Below are positions 1 through 6,409 of a DNA stretch of 10,346 nucleotides, piece by piece. Source of the stretch: Eubacteriales Family XIII. Incertae Sedis bacterium (GTDB lineage Bacteria > Bacillota > Clostridia > Peptostreptococcales > Anaerovoracaceae). The DNA is taken from positions 1 through 10,346 of the forward strand of contig JAITAX010000090.1 of assembly GCA_031283865.1 (NCBI GenBank). Direction: 5' to 3'. The stretch's first letter is position 1. The number at the start of each line of letters is the position of its first letter. The notes under the pieces are model-generated. The model saw only the letters and a list, made by a program, of their open reading frames with translations. It searched no databases and was not told the origin of the DNA. The position numbers and the translations under genes were made by a program.

Positions 1-168
1 CCCGTCTATCGCGGCGCGTCGCCGGGTGAGATCGCGGGCGGCGTGCTCGCACCGCAGCGGGCCGCGCTCGTCGTCGTCGCGGACGGCGTACTTGCGGACA
101 GGCTTCCGCGCGCCGACAACCTGATGAATATGATAGACGAAAGGCTCCCCAAGGCCGTCGCCTTGTAG
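1..168 (+). CDS. C-terminal fragment of an unrecognised protein
   Basis: An open frame runs from the first base of the window to a TAG at 166-168 and encodes 55 residues. The start lies outside the window. The fragment contains a short hydrophobic beta-strand-like segment (AALVVVADGVLADRLP, about residues 21-36) and ends in a helix-like NLMNMIDERLPKAVAL. Codon use is GC-rich like the neighbouring genes, and a terminator-like hairpin follows the stop, both supporting a real gene end. I cannot assign a family from this tail and do not propose a function. It is transcribed in the same direction as the chemotaxis receptor downstream but is separated from it by the hairpin, so it is probably the last gene of an upstream operon. 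Confidence 0.6.
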   Translation, partial: PVYRGASPGEIAGGVLAPQRAALVVVADGVLADRLPRADNLMNMIDERLPKAVAL

Positions 169-180
169 GCCGCAAAATCA

Positions 181-217
181 AAAAGGGGGTCTTCATTCAA
201 TGGGGAGGCTCCCTTTT
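181..217 (+). terminator. Probable intrinsic terminator after the upstream gene
   Basis: Bases 181-194 pair with 204-217 as a 14-bp stem containing three G-T wobbles, around a 9-base loop (195-203). The left arm begins AAAAGGGGG and the right arm ends CTCCCTTTT, so an A-tract and a T-tract flank the GC part as in bidirectional terminators. It starts 13 bases after the TAG of the upstream gene and ends 36 bases before the chemotaxis receptor start. The T-run after the stem is short, which lowers confidence. Confidence 0.6.
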
Positions 218-253
218 ATATGTGAACTTAAATAGAACCATCGGAGGTCTGTT

Positions 254-2005
254 ATGAAAAACTGGAAAATAAGAAATAAACTTTTATTCGGCTTTCTGTT
301 CGTGGCCGTGCTGACCGCTGCGGTCGGCATCATCGGCATCTACGGCATGTCCGCGCTGGACAAAACGCAGGGGCAGATGTTCGTCCATGTCAAAAACATG
401 GAGTACGTGGGCGATGTGGAATACGGCTTGGCCTTACAACGCGTTGCGTACCGCGATGCGATCATGTATATAGACGATCCCGCGAAAGTGAAAGATTCGC
501 TCCAAAAACTGGATGACGCCCGCAACTCGGTTGCCGAGGAAATCTCTTATCTGGAGGATAATTTGGTGACGGATGCGGGCAGGGCTTTGATTAACGACAT
601 CAATGAGGAGAACGACGCGTATCTGCAGAAGCTCGACGAGCTGGTGGCGCGAATCCAAGCGCGCGATACGGAGGGCGCATACGCCATCATCGTGAACTCC
701 TTGACGACCGACCTGCAGGCGAACATCACGAAGCTGGCCGAGTTGATCAAGAGCACCGCCAATGACGCGAATGTTTCCGATACGAAAAAGGCGAGCCTGC
801 TGATTATCATTCTGATCGCAATTGCGGTCATCTCCGTGGTGGGCGCCATCTTGTTCGGCATCGTGATCGCAAGGCTCATCGCGACGCCCACCATGCACTT
901 GGTCGAGGCGGCGTCCTCCATCGCAAAGGGCGACATAGACGTCAACGTGAACGCGAGCAGCAGGGATGAGATCGGCGCCCTCGCGGAGGCTTTCCGATCA
1001 ATGATCGACGCCATCAAGGAGCAGGCGGGCATCTTGGCCCTGATCGCCGACGGCGATTACCGTTCCTCCGTTCCCATCCGTTCCGATAAGGATATCATGA
1101 ACCAATCCATCAACACGGTCATAAGCAAGAACAACAAGATGCTGCTCGAAATCAAGGAGGCGTCGGCGCAGGTTTCCGCGGGCGCGGGACAGATCGCGAC
1201 GGGCGCGCAATCGCTGGCATCAGGCTCGAGCGAACAGGCCGCGACCCTTGAGGAGTTTTCCGCTTCCATTTCGCAGGTGTTGTCGCAGTCCGAGGACAAC
1301 ACGAAGAAGTCACAGGAAGCCTACAACGATGTGCAGCTCTCATCCAAATACATGAGCGAGAGCATGGGATCCATGTGCAATATGACGGAGGCGATGCACG
1401 ACATCAACGAGAGTTCAAACAACATCGCAAAGGTGATTAAGGTCATAGACGACATCGCGTTCCAGACCAATATCCTTGCGCTGAATGCCGCCGTGGAGGC
1501 GGCGCGGGCAGGGCAGCACGGCAAGGGTTTCGCGGTCGTCGCGGACGAGGTCAGGAACCTCGCTTCCAAGTCGGCCGAAGCCGCCAAGGAGACGGCTGTG
1601 CTGATAGAGAGCAGCACGCAGAAAGTGACGGAGGGCAATGCCATCGCCACGCGGACGAGCGAGAGCCTAAATTCCGTCAACGAGATATCCGAAAAGAACG
1701 CGCTGTCCATGCAGTCGATCAGCGACGCATCGAGCAGGCAGAGCGAATCCATATCCGAGATTACGCGGGGAATGAGCCAGATTTCGGACGTGGTGCAGGC
1801 CAACTCCGCAACGGCGGAGGAATCGGCGGCGGCGGCGCAGGAGCTGTCCGCGCAGGCCAACATGCTCGAAAGCATCCTTTCGCAGTTCAAGCTGAAAGAA
1901 AATGCGGCTTCTGAATCTTTCGGCGCGCGCTCGATCCCGAGCGGAACACAGTCGTACAGCCGACCGGCCGAGATCGATTTGGGGGGCGATTTCGACAAAT
2001 ATTGA
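254..2005 (+). CDS. Methyl-accepting chemotaxis protein (4HB-type sensor, HAMP, signalling domain)
   Basis: This 583-residue protein is a membrane chemoreceptor that would control CheA kinase through CheW. Residues 10-31 form the first membrane segment. Residues 32-180 are a helical extracytoplasmic sensor of the four-helix-bundle size. Residues 181-206 are the second membrane segment. A HAMP domain follows (about 207-258), and a second HAMP-like repeat is suggested by GDYRSSVPIRSDKDIMNQSIN (267-287). The signalling hairpin tip is clear at about 396-431, with IDDIAFQTNILALNAAVEAA and then GFAVVADEVRNLA, which is diagnostic for the family. The C-terminus ends GGDFDKY and lacks an NWETF-type CheR-tethering pentapeptide. 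The ATG is preceded by GGAGGT (243-248) at 5 bases. The gene stands alone with no other che gene in view. The ligand cannot be predicted, since this sensor class binds varied small molecules. A role in sensing organic or amino acids fermented by the nearby cluster would be speculation. Confidence 0.97.
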   Translation: MKNWKIRNKLLFGFLFVAVLTAAVGIIGIYGMSALDKTQGQMFVHVKNMEYVGDVEYGLALQRVAYRDAIMYIDDPAKVKDSLQKLDDARNSVAEEISYLEDNLVTDAGRALINDINEENDAYLQKLDELVARIQARDTEGAYAIIVNSLTTDLQANITKLAELIKSTANDANVSDTKKASLLIIILIAIAVISVVGAILFGIVIARLIATPTMHLVEAASSIAKGDIDVNVNASSRDEIGALAEAFRSMIDAIKEQAGILALIADGDYRSSVPIRSDKDIMNQSINTVISKNNKMLLEIKEASAQVSAGAGQIATGAQSLASGSSEQAATLEEFSASISQVLSQSEDNTKKSQEAYNDVQLSSKYMSESMGSMCNMTEAMHDINESSNNIAKVIKVIDDIAFQTNILALNAAVEAARAGQHGKGFAVVADEVRNLASKSAEAAKETAVLIESSTQKVTEGNAIATRTSESLNSVNEISEKNALSMQSISDASSRQSESISEITRGMSQISDVVQANSATAEESAAAAQELSAQANMLESILSQFKLKENAASESFGARSIPSGTQSYSRPAEIDLGGDFDKY

Positions 2006-2044
2006 GATTCGTTTGCGGCCTGCGGAGAAGCTGCGGCGCGCGGG

Positions 2045-2087
2045 CCGCAAAGGCCGCCGGGATTCATGCCTCGGCGGACCTTTGCGG
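2045..2087. terminator. GC-rich hairpin between convergent genes, possible two-way terminator
   Basis: CCGCAAAGGCCGCCG (2045-2059) pairs with CGGCGG-A-CCTTTGCGG (2072-2087), giving 15 base pairs with one bulged A at 2078 and a 12-base loop. It lies in the 82-base gap between the receptor stop (2005) and the thiN stop (2088-2090, minus strand). The right arm abuts the thiN stop codon directly. There is no T-run on either side, so it is not a classical intrinsic terminator. It may act in combination with Rho or simply insulate and stabilise both converging transcripts. Confidence 0.5.
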
Positions 2088-2753
2088 TCACCCCTTGCGC
2101 GACAGGACGATCAGCAGGCGTCCGCTCTCCGTTCGGATCGTGACGGGACCCTCTTTAAATTCGTTGCTGAGGCCGATGGGGAAGCGCTGCGTGAGCCGCA
2201 AATCCCGCACGCTGTACTTGGCGTTCTCTATTTCGACGCCGCCGCAGCTTTCCGACCACGCGAAGAGGGAGAAGTAAAAACCTTTCTCCGGCTGCAGCAC
2301 GAAGACGCCGGCGTCCGTCAGGGTCGCCTTGTTCATCGAGTCGGCCAGCCATACGCGCCCGCCGCGGTCCAAGCAGTAGGACGCGGTCTGGAGGTTCGCG
2401 AAGCTGTGGTCGAAGCGCCCGCTCAGGCCGCCGACGACAACGAAGTCGCGGAAGCCGGCGTCGAGACCGTATTTCAAGGCCAGCAGCGTGTCCGAGTCGT
2501 CCTTTTCGGCGGGGAAAACGAGCGTCCGCATACCGGGCGCGTCGCGCGGGGGCGCGGTGATCGAATCGAAGTCGCCGAGGACCGCGGCCGGCGTTATACC
2601 CTCGCGGGTCGCGCGGTCGTAGCCGCCGTCGGCGCACAGGATGAAGTCGTCCGCCCTGATGCGCAGCGCCGCGCCGATTGCGCCCTCGATGCGGGCGGTG
2701 ATGATGACGCAGCGCCGATTCTCTTTCGCGCCGCGGTGCTGTTGTCGGTTCAT
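2088..2753 (-). CDS. thiN: Thiamine pyrophosphokinase (thiamine diphosphokinase)
   Basis: The enzyme transfers diphosphate from ATP to thiamine to make thiamine diphosphate in the cytoplasm. The 221-residue protein shows the family landmarks in order: ADGGYD (41-46), the acidic LGDFDSI (59-65), EKDDSDT (83-89), GGLSGRFDH (108-116) and, in the C-terminal beta domain, GLSNEF (194-199). The length matches the usual 210-225 residues. An upstream in-frame ATG at 2795 would add 14 arginine-rich residues. The ATG at 2753 is preferred because a GGAGG (minus strand, 2763-2767) lies 9 bases upstream and the length then fits the family. It is a single-gene unit, convergent with the chemoreceptor and divergent from the NifU-type gene, with its own promoter at 2821-2849. 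The leader is short and shows no thi-box, so riboswitch control is unlikely. Confidence 0.95.
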   Translation of the reverse strand: MNRQQHRGAKENRRCVIITARIEGAIGAALRIRADDFILCADGGYDRATREGITPAAVLGDFDSITAPPRDAPGMRTLVFPAEKDDSDTLLALKYGLDAGFRDFVVVGGLSGRFDHSFANLQTASYCLDRGGRVWLADSMNKATLTDAGVFVLQPEKGFYFSLFAWSESCGGVEIENAKYSVRDLRLTQRFPIGLSNEFKEGPVTIRTESGRLLIVLSRKG

Positions 2754-2762
2754 TTCAGGCCG

Positions 2763-2767
2763 CCTCC
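2763..2767 (-). promoter_or_regulatory. Ribosome binding site that fixes the thiN start
   Basis: GGAGG on the minus strand sits 9 bases before the ATG at 2753. No comparable site precedes the longer-frame ATG at 2795, so this decides the start. Confidence 0.75.
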
Positions 2768-2820
2768 GGGGGTCGCGAGTATATCGATGTCTCAAGGGAG
2801 AGCTCGAAAGATCCCCTCAA

Positions 2821-2849
2821 AGTATACCGGAGCGCTCCGCGATTTGCAA
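2821..2849 (-). promoter_or_regulatory. Sigma-A-type promoter for thiN
   Basis: On the minus strand, TTGCAA (2849-2844) and TATACT (2826-2821) are separated by exactly 17 bases. Each matches the consensus at four or more positions. Transcription would begin near 2814, giving a leader of about 60 bases before the thiN ATG at 2753. Confidence 0.7.
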
Positions 2850-2874
2850 TGGGCGCTTGAGCAACGATTTCTGC

Positions 2875-2903
2875 TTGCCAATTATGCCGATTGTGTATAT
2901 ACT
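2875..2903 (+). promoter_or_regulatory. Sigma-A-type promoter for the 4-hydroxybutyrate cluster
   Basis: TTGCCA (2875-2880) and TATACT (2898-2903) are separated by exactly 17 bases. The predicted start near 2910 leaves a leader of about 45 bases before the NifU-type ATG at 2956. It is the only convincing rightward promoter I see between the chemoreceptor and 8824, so it may drive the whole cluster to 8733. It is back to back with the thiN promoter, with 25 bases between the two -35 elements. Confidence 0.7.
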
Positions 2904-2955
2904 GTTAGTGGAAAGCACAGCGTCAATCTGTTTGGAAAGAATCGCGGGTATTTTT

Positions 2956-3240
2956 ATGGAAGAGAAGATCAAGACGATTTTGACCGAGAAGGTCAATCCT
3001 CTGCTCGAGGGACATCGCGGCGGCGCGGAACTCGCGAAATACGAAAACGGTGTGGCGTACATCAAGATGACGGGCGCTTGCAGCGGTTGTCCCTCCGCGC
3101 AGTATACCGTGGAAGAGATCATCCGATCCATTGTGCTGGAAGAACTTCCCGAATTGGATGATATTATACTGGATATGTCGGTGAGCCGTGAACTCATCGA
3201 TATGGCAAAAAAAATACTTAGTGGTGAGATCGAGATTTGA
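2956..3240 (+). CDS. NifU C-terminal-domain Fe-S cluster protein
   Basis: This 94-residue protein is a stand-alone NifU C-terminal (Nfu-type) domain, which carries or delivers Fe-S clusters to apo-enzymes in the cytoplasm. The hallmark is the cluster-binding TGACSGCPSAQYT segment with CxxC cysteines C42 and C45. It is followed by the conserved helix that begins VEEIIRSIVLEELPEL. The N-terminal segment IKTILTEKVNPLLEGHRGGAEL is also typical of the domain. No NifU scaffold domain or A-type domain is present. The ATG at 2956 has only a weak ribosome site, but it gives the standard domain length, whereas upstream in-frame starts would lie inside or close to the promoter. It is the first gene of the cluster, ending 20 bases before abfD. 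The inference is that it supports assembly of the [4Fe-4S] cluster of the dehydratase encoded next. Confidence 0.92.
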   Translation: MEEKIKTILTEKVNPLLEGHRGGAELAKYENGVAYIKMTGACSGCPSAQYTVEEIIRSIVLEELPELDDIILDMSVSRELIDMAKKILSGEIEI

Positions 3241-3260
3241 AAATGAGGAGGAATTGAATC

Positions 3261-4742
3261 ATGGCTTTAATGACAGGGGAGCAGTACATCGAAAGCTTGC
3301 GGAAGCTGGGTACAAAGGTCTATCTGTTCGGCAAGAAAGTTGAAAACTGGGTGGACCACCCGATGATCAGGCCGTCGATCAACTGCGTTGCGATCACCTA
3401 TGATCTGGCGCACGATCCGGAGTACAGCGACCTGATGACCGCGACGTCCAATCTGACCGGCAAGAAAGTCAATCGCTTTGCCCACCTGCACCAAAGCACC
3501 GAAGATTTGAAAAACAAGGTGAAGATGCAGCGGCTCTTGGGGCAGAAGACGGCTTCGTGCTTCCAGCGCTGCGTCGGCATGGACGCGTTCAACGCCGTCT
3601 ATTCCACGACCTACGAGATCGATGGGAAATACGGCACGCACTATCATGAAAACTTCAAGAAATATCTCATATACGTGCAGGAAAACGATTTGACCGTGGA
3701 CGGCGCGATGACGGATCCCAAGGGCGACAGGGGTCTTTCGCCGAGCAAGCAGACCGACCCCGATCTGTTTGTGCGCATCGTCGAGAAGCGCGCGGACGGC
3801 ATCGTCGTTCGCGGCGCGAAAGCGCATCAGACAGGCTCCATCAATTCGCACGAGCACCTGATTATGCCGACCATAGCCATGACCGAGGAGGACAAGCGCT
3901 ACGCGGTTTCGTTCGCCTGCCCCTCCGACGCGGAGGGCCTGTTTATGATCTACGGCAGGCAGTCCTGTGACACGCGCAAGATGGAAGAGGGCGCGGACAT
4001 CGACGTCGGCAACAAGCAGTTCGGCGGCCAAGAGGCCCTCGTGGTCTTCGACAACGTGTTCATCCCGAATGATCGCGTATTCCTGTGCGAGGAATGGGAT
4101 TTCGCCGGTATGCTCGTCGAGCGCTTTGCGGGTTATCACCGGCAGTCCTACGGCGGCTGCAAGGTGGGCGTCGGCGACGCGCTGATCGGCGCGGCGGCTT
4201 TGATCGCCGATTACAACGGCGCACAGAAAGCATCCCATGTCAAAGACAAGCTCATCGAGATGACGCATCTGAACGAAACCCTGTATTGCTGCGGCATCGC
4301 CTGCTCCGCAGAGGGCTATCCGACGAAAGCCGGCAATTACCAGATCGACCTCCTGCTCGCGAACGTGTGCAAGCAGAACGTCACGCGCTTCCCGTATGAA
4401 ATCGTGCGGCTCGCCGAGGACATTGCGGGCGGGCTCGTCGTGACTATGCCCTCCGCGCAGGACTTCCGCTCCGGCGAAAAGGTGCCGACGACGTCCGGCC
4501 TGAGCGTCGGCGAATGGTGCAACAAATTCTTCCAAGGGGTGGCTTCCGTACCCACGGAGAACAGGCAGCGTTTGATGCGCTTCATTGAAAACCTCTGTCT
4601 CGGTTCGGCCACGGTGGGTTACAGGACGGAATCCCTGCACGGCGCGGGTTCGCCGCAGGCGCAGCGCATCATGATCGCGCGCCAAGGCAATATCGAGGGC
4701 AAGAAAGCGCTGGCTAAGAAGCTGGCCGGCATCAAGGATTGA
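3261..4742 (+). CDS. abfD: 4-hydroxybutyryl-CoA dehydratase / vinylacetyl-CoA delta-isomerase
   Basis: The enzyme dehydrates 4-hydroxybutyryl-CoA to crotonyl-CoA by a ketyl-radical mechanism, using FAD and a [4Fe-4S] cluster, and also isomerises vinylacetyl-CoA. It is an oxygen-sensitive cytoplasmic homotetramer. The 493-residue protein is collinear with the C. aminobutyricum enzyme over its whole length. It retains all four expected cluster ligands, shifted by one residue: C100 and C104 in ASCFQRCVGMDAFNA, and H293 and C300 in GYHRQSYGGCKVG. Other near-invariant stretches are WVDHPMIRPSINCVA (30-44), GAKAHQTGSINSHEH (185-199) and RTESLHGAGSPQAQR near the C-terminus. AGGAGG (3246-3251) lies 9 bases before the ATG. 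The segment around FRSGEKVPTTSGLSVGEW is the least like the reference. The gene is followed almost at once by the cysteine-rich small gene. The assignment is secure at family and probably substrate level. Confidence 0.98.
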   Translation: MALMTGEQYIESLRKLGTKVYLFGKKVENWVDHPMIRPSINCVAITYDLAHDPEYSDLMTATSNLTGKKVNRFAHLHQSTEDLKNKVKMQRLLGQKTASCFQRCVGMDAFNAVYSTTYEIDGKYGTHYHENFKKYLIYVQENDLTVDGAMTDPKGDRGLSPSKQTDPDLFVRIVEKRADGIVVRGAKAHQTGSINSHEHLIMPTIAMTEEDKRYAVSFACPSDAEGLFMIYGRQSCDTRKMEEGADIDVGNKQFGGQEALVVFDNVFIPNDRVFLCEEWDFAGMLVERFAGYHRQSYGGCKVGVGDALIGAAALIADYNGAQKASHVKDKLIEMTHLNETLYCCGIACSAEGYPTKAGNYQIDLLLANVCKQNVTRFPYEIVRLAEDIAGGLVVTMPSAQDFRSGEKVPTTSGLSVGEWCNKFFQGVASVPTENRQRLMRFIENLCLGSATVGYRTESLHGAGSPQAQRIMIARQGNIEGKKALAKKLAGIKD

Positions 4743-4753
4743 CGAATCGCACG

Positions 4754-5026
4754 ATGCTGTGCGGTGTTAAGTTCTGCGGAGGCTGCAATCCGCGATACGA
4801 GCGCGGGAGGGCGCTGGAGACCGTCAAGGGGCATTTGGGCGACGGTCTGCGCTTTGAATACGCGCAGGAGGGCCGGTGCTGCGATCTTCTGCTCTACATA
4901 GCGGGATGCGTGAATCGCTGCACCGCGCTGGGCGCGTATCCGTCCCGCAGAGGCGTCGTTACCCTGTGGGACGAGGCGCAGCTTCCGGAGGTCTGCGCGC
5001 GAATTGAGGCGCTCTTGCGCGAATAA
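4754..5026 (+). CDS. Small cysteine-rich CGGCNP-motif protein of unknown function
   Basis: This is a 90-residue soluble protein with no signal peptide and seven cysteines: C3, the C8-G-G-C11 pair in VKFCGGCNPRYERG, the vicinal C42-C43, and the C52/C56 pair in IAGCVNRCTALG. The order, CxxC near the N-terminus and a second cysteine pair after a hydrophobic strand (DLLLYIAGC), suggests a redox or metal/Fe-S-binding thioredoxin-like fold. This is inference. I recognise the CGGCNPRY motif as recurring in small uncharacterised proteins of anaerobic Firmicutes but know no established function. It is wedged between abfD and abfT in the same direction, so it is surely co-transcribed with them. The ATG at 4754 gives the shortest N-terminus before the motif. 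An alternative is TTG at 4739, which overlaps the abfD stop as TTGA and adds five residues (MTNRT). Neither start has a well-placed ribosome site, which points to translational coupling to abfD. Confidence 0.85.
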   Translation: MLCGVKFCGGCNPRYERGRALETVKGHLGDGLRFEYAQEGRCCDLLLYIAGCVNRCTALGAYPSRRGVVTLWDEAQLPEVCARIEALLRE

Positions 5027-5048
5027 GTTGTTTGAACAGTAACCTAAC

Positions 5049-5055
5049 GGGAGGT
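5049..5055 (+). promoter_or_regulatory. Ribosome binding site that fixes the abfT TTG start
   Basis: GGGAGGT lies 6 bases before TTG at 5062. The longer frame from TTG at 5032 would run through this site and lacks one of its own, and its extra ten residues have no counterpart in the C. aminobutyricum protein, so 5062 is chosen. Confidence 0.85.
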
Positions 5056-5061
5056 GGTATT

Positions 5062-6372
5062 TTGGATTGGAGAGATCAGTACAAAAGCAAGCTCTGCACG
5101 GCGGCTGAGTCCGTGCGGCACATCAAGTCGGGGGACGCCGTCGTGCTCGCCCATTGCGTGGGCGAGCCGCCGGCTCTCGTCGCGGCCATGGCGGCGAACG
5201 CCGCGCAGTATGAGAACGTAGAGATCAAGCACATGGTGAGCCTCGGGCCGGGCGCCTACGCCGCCCCGGGCATGGAGAAGCATTTTCGCGTCAACCCGCT
5301 CTTTGCCAGCGCGAACACACGGGGCGCCATAGCCGAGCGCAGGGGGGATTTTACGCCGGCTTTTTTTCATGAGGTTCCGAAACTCTTTCGCGAGGGCAAG
5401 CTGCGCGCAGACGTGCTGCTCTTGCAGGTGAGCCCGCCGGACGAGCACGGCTACGTAAGCCTCGGTCCCTCCGTGGACTATACGCTGCAGGCCATCAGCT
5501 CGGCGAAGACGGTCATCGCGCAGGTGAACGCGCACACACCTTTCACCTACGGGGACGGCATCGTCCACATCTCGGCTTTTGATTATCTTGTGGAGGCCGA
5601 TTCGCCCATCTACGAGATACAGCCGCCGAAGATCGGCGACGTGGAGAGGGCCATAGGCGAGCACTGCGCCGCCTTGGTCGAGAACGGCTCGACGCTGCAG
5701 CTCGGTATAGGCGCGATCCCGGACGCCGTCATGCTGTTTTTGAAAGACAAGAAAGACCTTGGCATACACTCCGAAATGATCTCGGACGGCACCTTGGAAC
5801 TCTTCGAGGCCGGCGTAATCACGGGCGCCAAGAAGTCCATGAACAAGAAGCGCATGACCGTGACGTTCCTCATGGGTACGAAAAAGCTCTACGACTTCGC
5901 GCACAGGAATCCCGCCGTCGAGGTCAGACCCGTGGATTATGTGAACCATCCGATCACGATCAGCAAGCAGTACAAGATGGTCGCCATCAATTCGGCGATA
6001 GAGGTGGACCTCATGGGGCAGGTGAATGCCGAATCCATGGGCCTGCGCCAGTTCAGCGGCGTCGGCGGGCAGGTGGACTTCATGCGCGGGGTCGCGATGG
6101 GCGAGGGCGGAAAGGCCGTCATCGCCATGCCCTCCGTGACGGTGAAGAAAGACGGCTCGGTTATTCCCAAGATTGTTCCGTTTTTAGAACACGGTTCCGC
6201 AATCACGACCTCGCGCAACGATGTGGACTACGTCGTCACAGAATACGGCGCGGCCCTTTTAAAGGCGCAGTCGCTCAGGCAGCGGGCGAAGAACCTGATC
6301 GCCGTCGCGCATCCTGCGCATCGCGACTTGTTGCGGGAGGAATTTGAAAAGCGCTTCGGCGAGAAATTATAA
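5062..6372 (+). CDS. abfT: 4-hydroxybutyrate CoA-transferase
   Basis: This family I CoA-transferase activates 4-hydroxybutyrate by moving CoA from acetyl-CoA or a similar donor, forming 4-hydroxybutyryl-CoA for the dehydratase. From the TTG at 5062 the protein is 436 residues, beginning MDWRDQYKSKLCTAAESV, collinear with the C. aminobutyricum enzyme of about 438 residues. The catalytic glutamate is E238 within GIHSEMISDG, the same number as in the reference enzyme. Other matches are LGIGAIPDAV, FLMGTKKLYDFA, QFSGVGGQVDFMRG and KIVPFLEHGSAITTSRNDVDYVVTEYG-type sequence (the latter about residues 366-392). The domain order is the two-half acetyl-CoA hydrolase/transferase fold. It lies 35 bases after the cysteine-rich gene and 37 bases before 4hbD. 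A broader butyrate or acetate CoA-transfer activity is possible, but the neighbours make 4-hydroxybutyrate the natural substrate. Confidence 0.96.
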   Translation: MDWRDQYKSKLCTAAESVRHIKSGDAVVLAHCVGEPPALVAAMAANAAQYENVEIKHMVSLGPGAYAAPGMEKHFRVNPLFASANTRGAIAERRGDFTPAFFHEVPKLFREGKLRADVLLLQVSPPDEHGYVSLGPSVDYTLQAISSAKTVIAQVNAHTPFTYGDGIVHISAFDYLVEADSPIYEIQPPKIGDVERAIGEHCAALVENGSTLQLGIGAIPDAVMLFLKDKKDLGIHSEMISDGTLELFEAGVITGAKKSMNKKRMTVTFLMGTKKLYDFAHRNPAVEVRPVDYVNHPITISKQYKMVAINSAIEVDLMGQVNAESMGLRQFSGVGGQVDFMRGVAMGEGGKAVIAMPSVTVKKDGSVIPKIVPFLEHGSAITTSRNDVDYVVTEYGAALLKAQSLRQRAKNLIAVAHPAHRDLLREEFEKRFGEKL

Positions 6373-6409
6373 CGTTTTGTATGAATGAAAATTAAAAAGG
6401 GGGAGCATC

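Noticed and set aside
221..243. A promoter for the chemoreceptor gene, including a flagellar-sigma type
   Set aside because: TTAAAT (228-233) has no matching -35, and no TAAA-N15-GCCGATAA pattern is present, so I could not support a specific promoter.
2754..2814. Possible thiamine diphosphate riboswitch upstream of thiN
   Set aside because: The predicted leader is only about 60 bases and lacks the conserved CTGAGA and ACCTGAT thi-box elements.
2641..2955. N-terminal extension of the NifU-type protein to 199 residues
   Set aside because: The extension overlaps the thiN gene and the promoter at 2875-2903 and encodes no NifU-like sequence. The ATG at 2956 gives the normal domain length.
1902..3161. 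Open frame of 419 codons on the plus strand across thiN and into the NifU-type gene
   Set aside because: It is mostly antisense to thiN, whose motifs and ribosome site are clear, and its translation is arginine- and alanine-rich low-complexity sequence. It also crosses both promoters and runs out of frame into the NifU-type gene. It is a GC-rich shadow frame.
3267..4685. Open frame of 472 codons antisense to abfD
   Set aside because: abfD on the plus strand is unmistakable, with all cluster ligands. The antisense translation resembles no family and is a typical artefact of GC-rich codon use.
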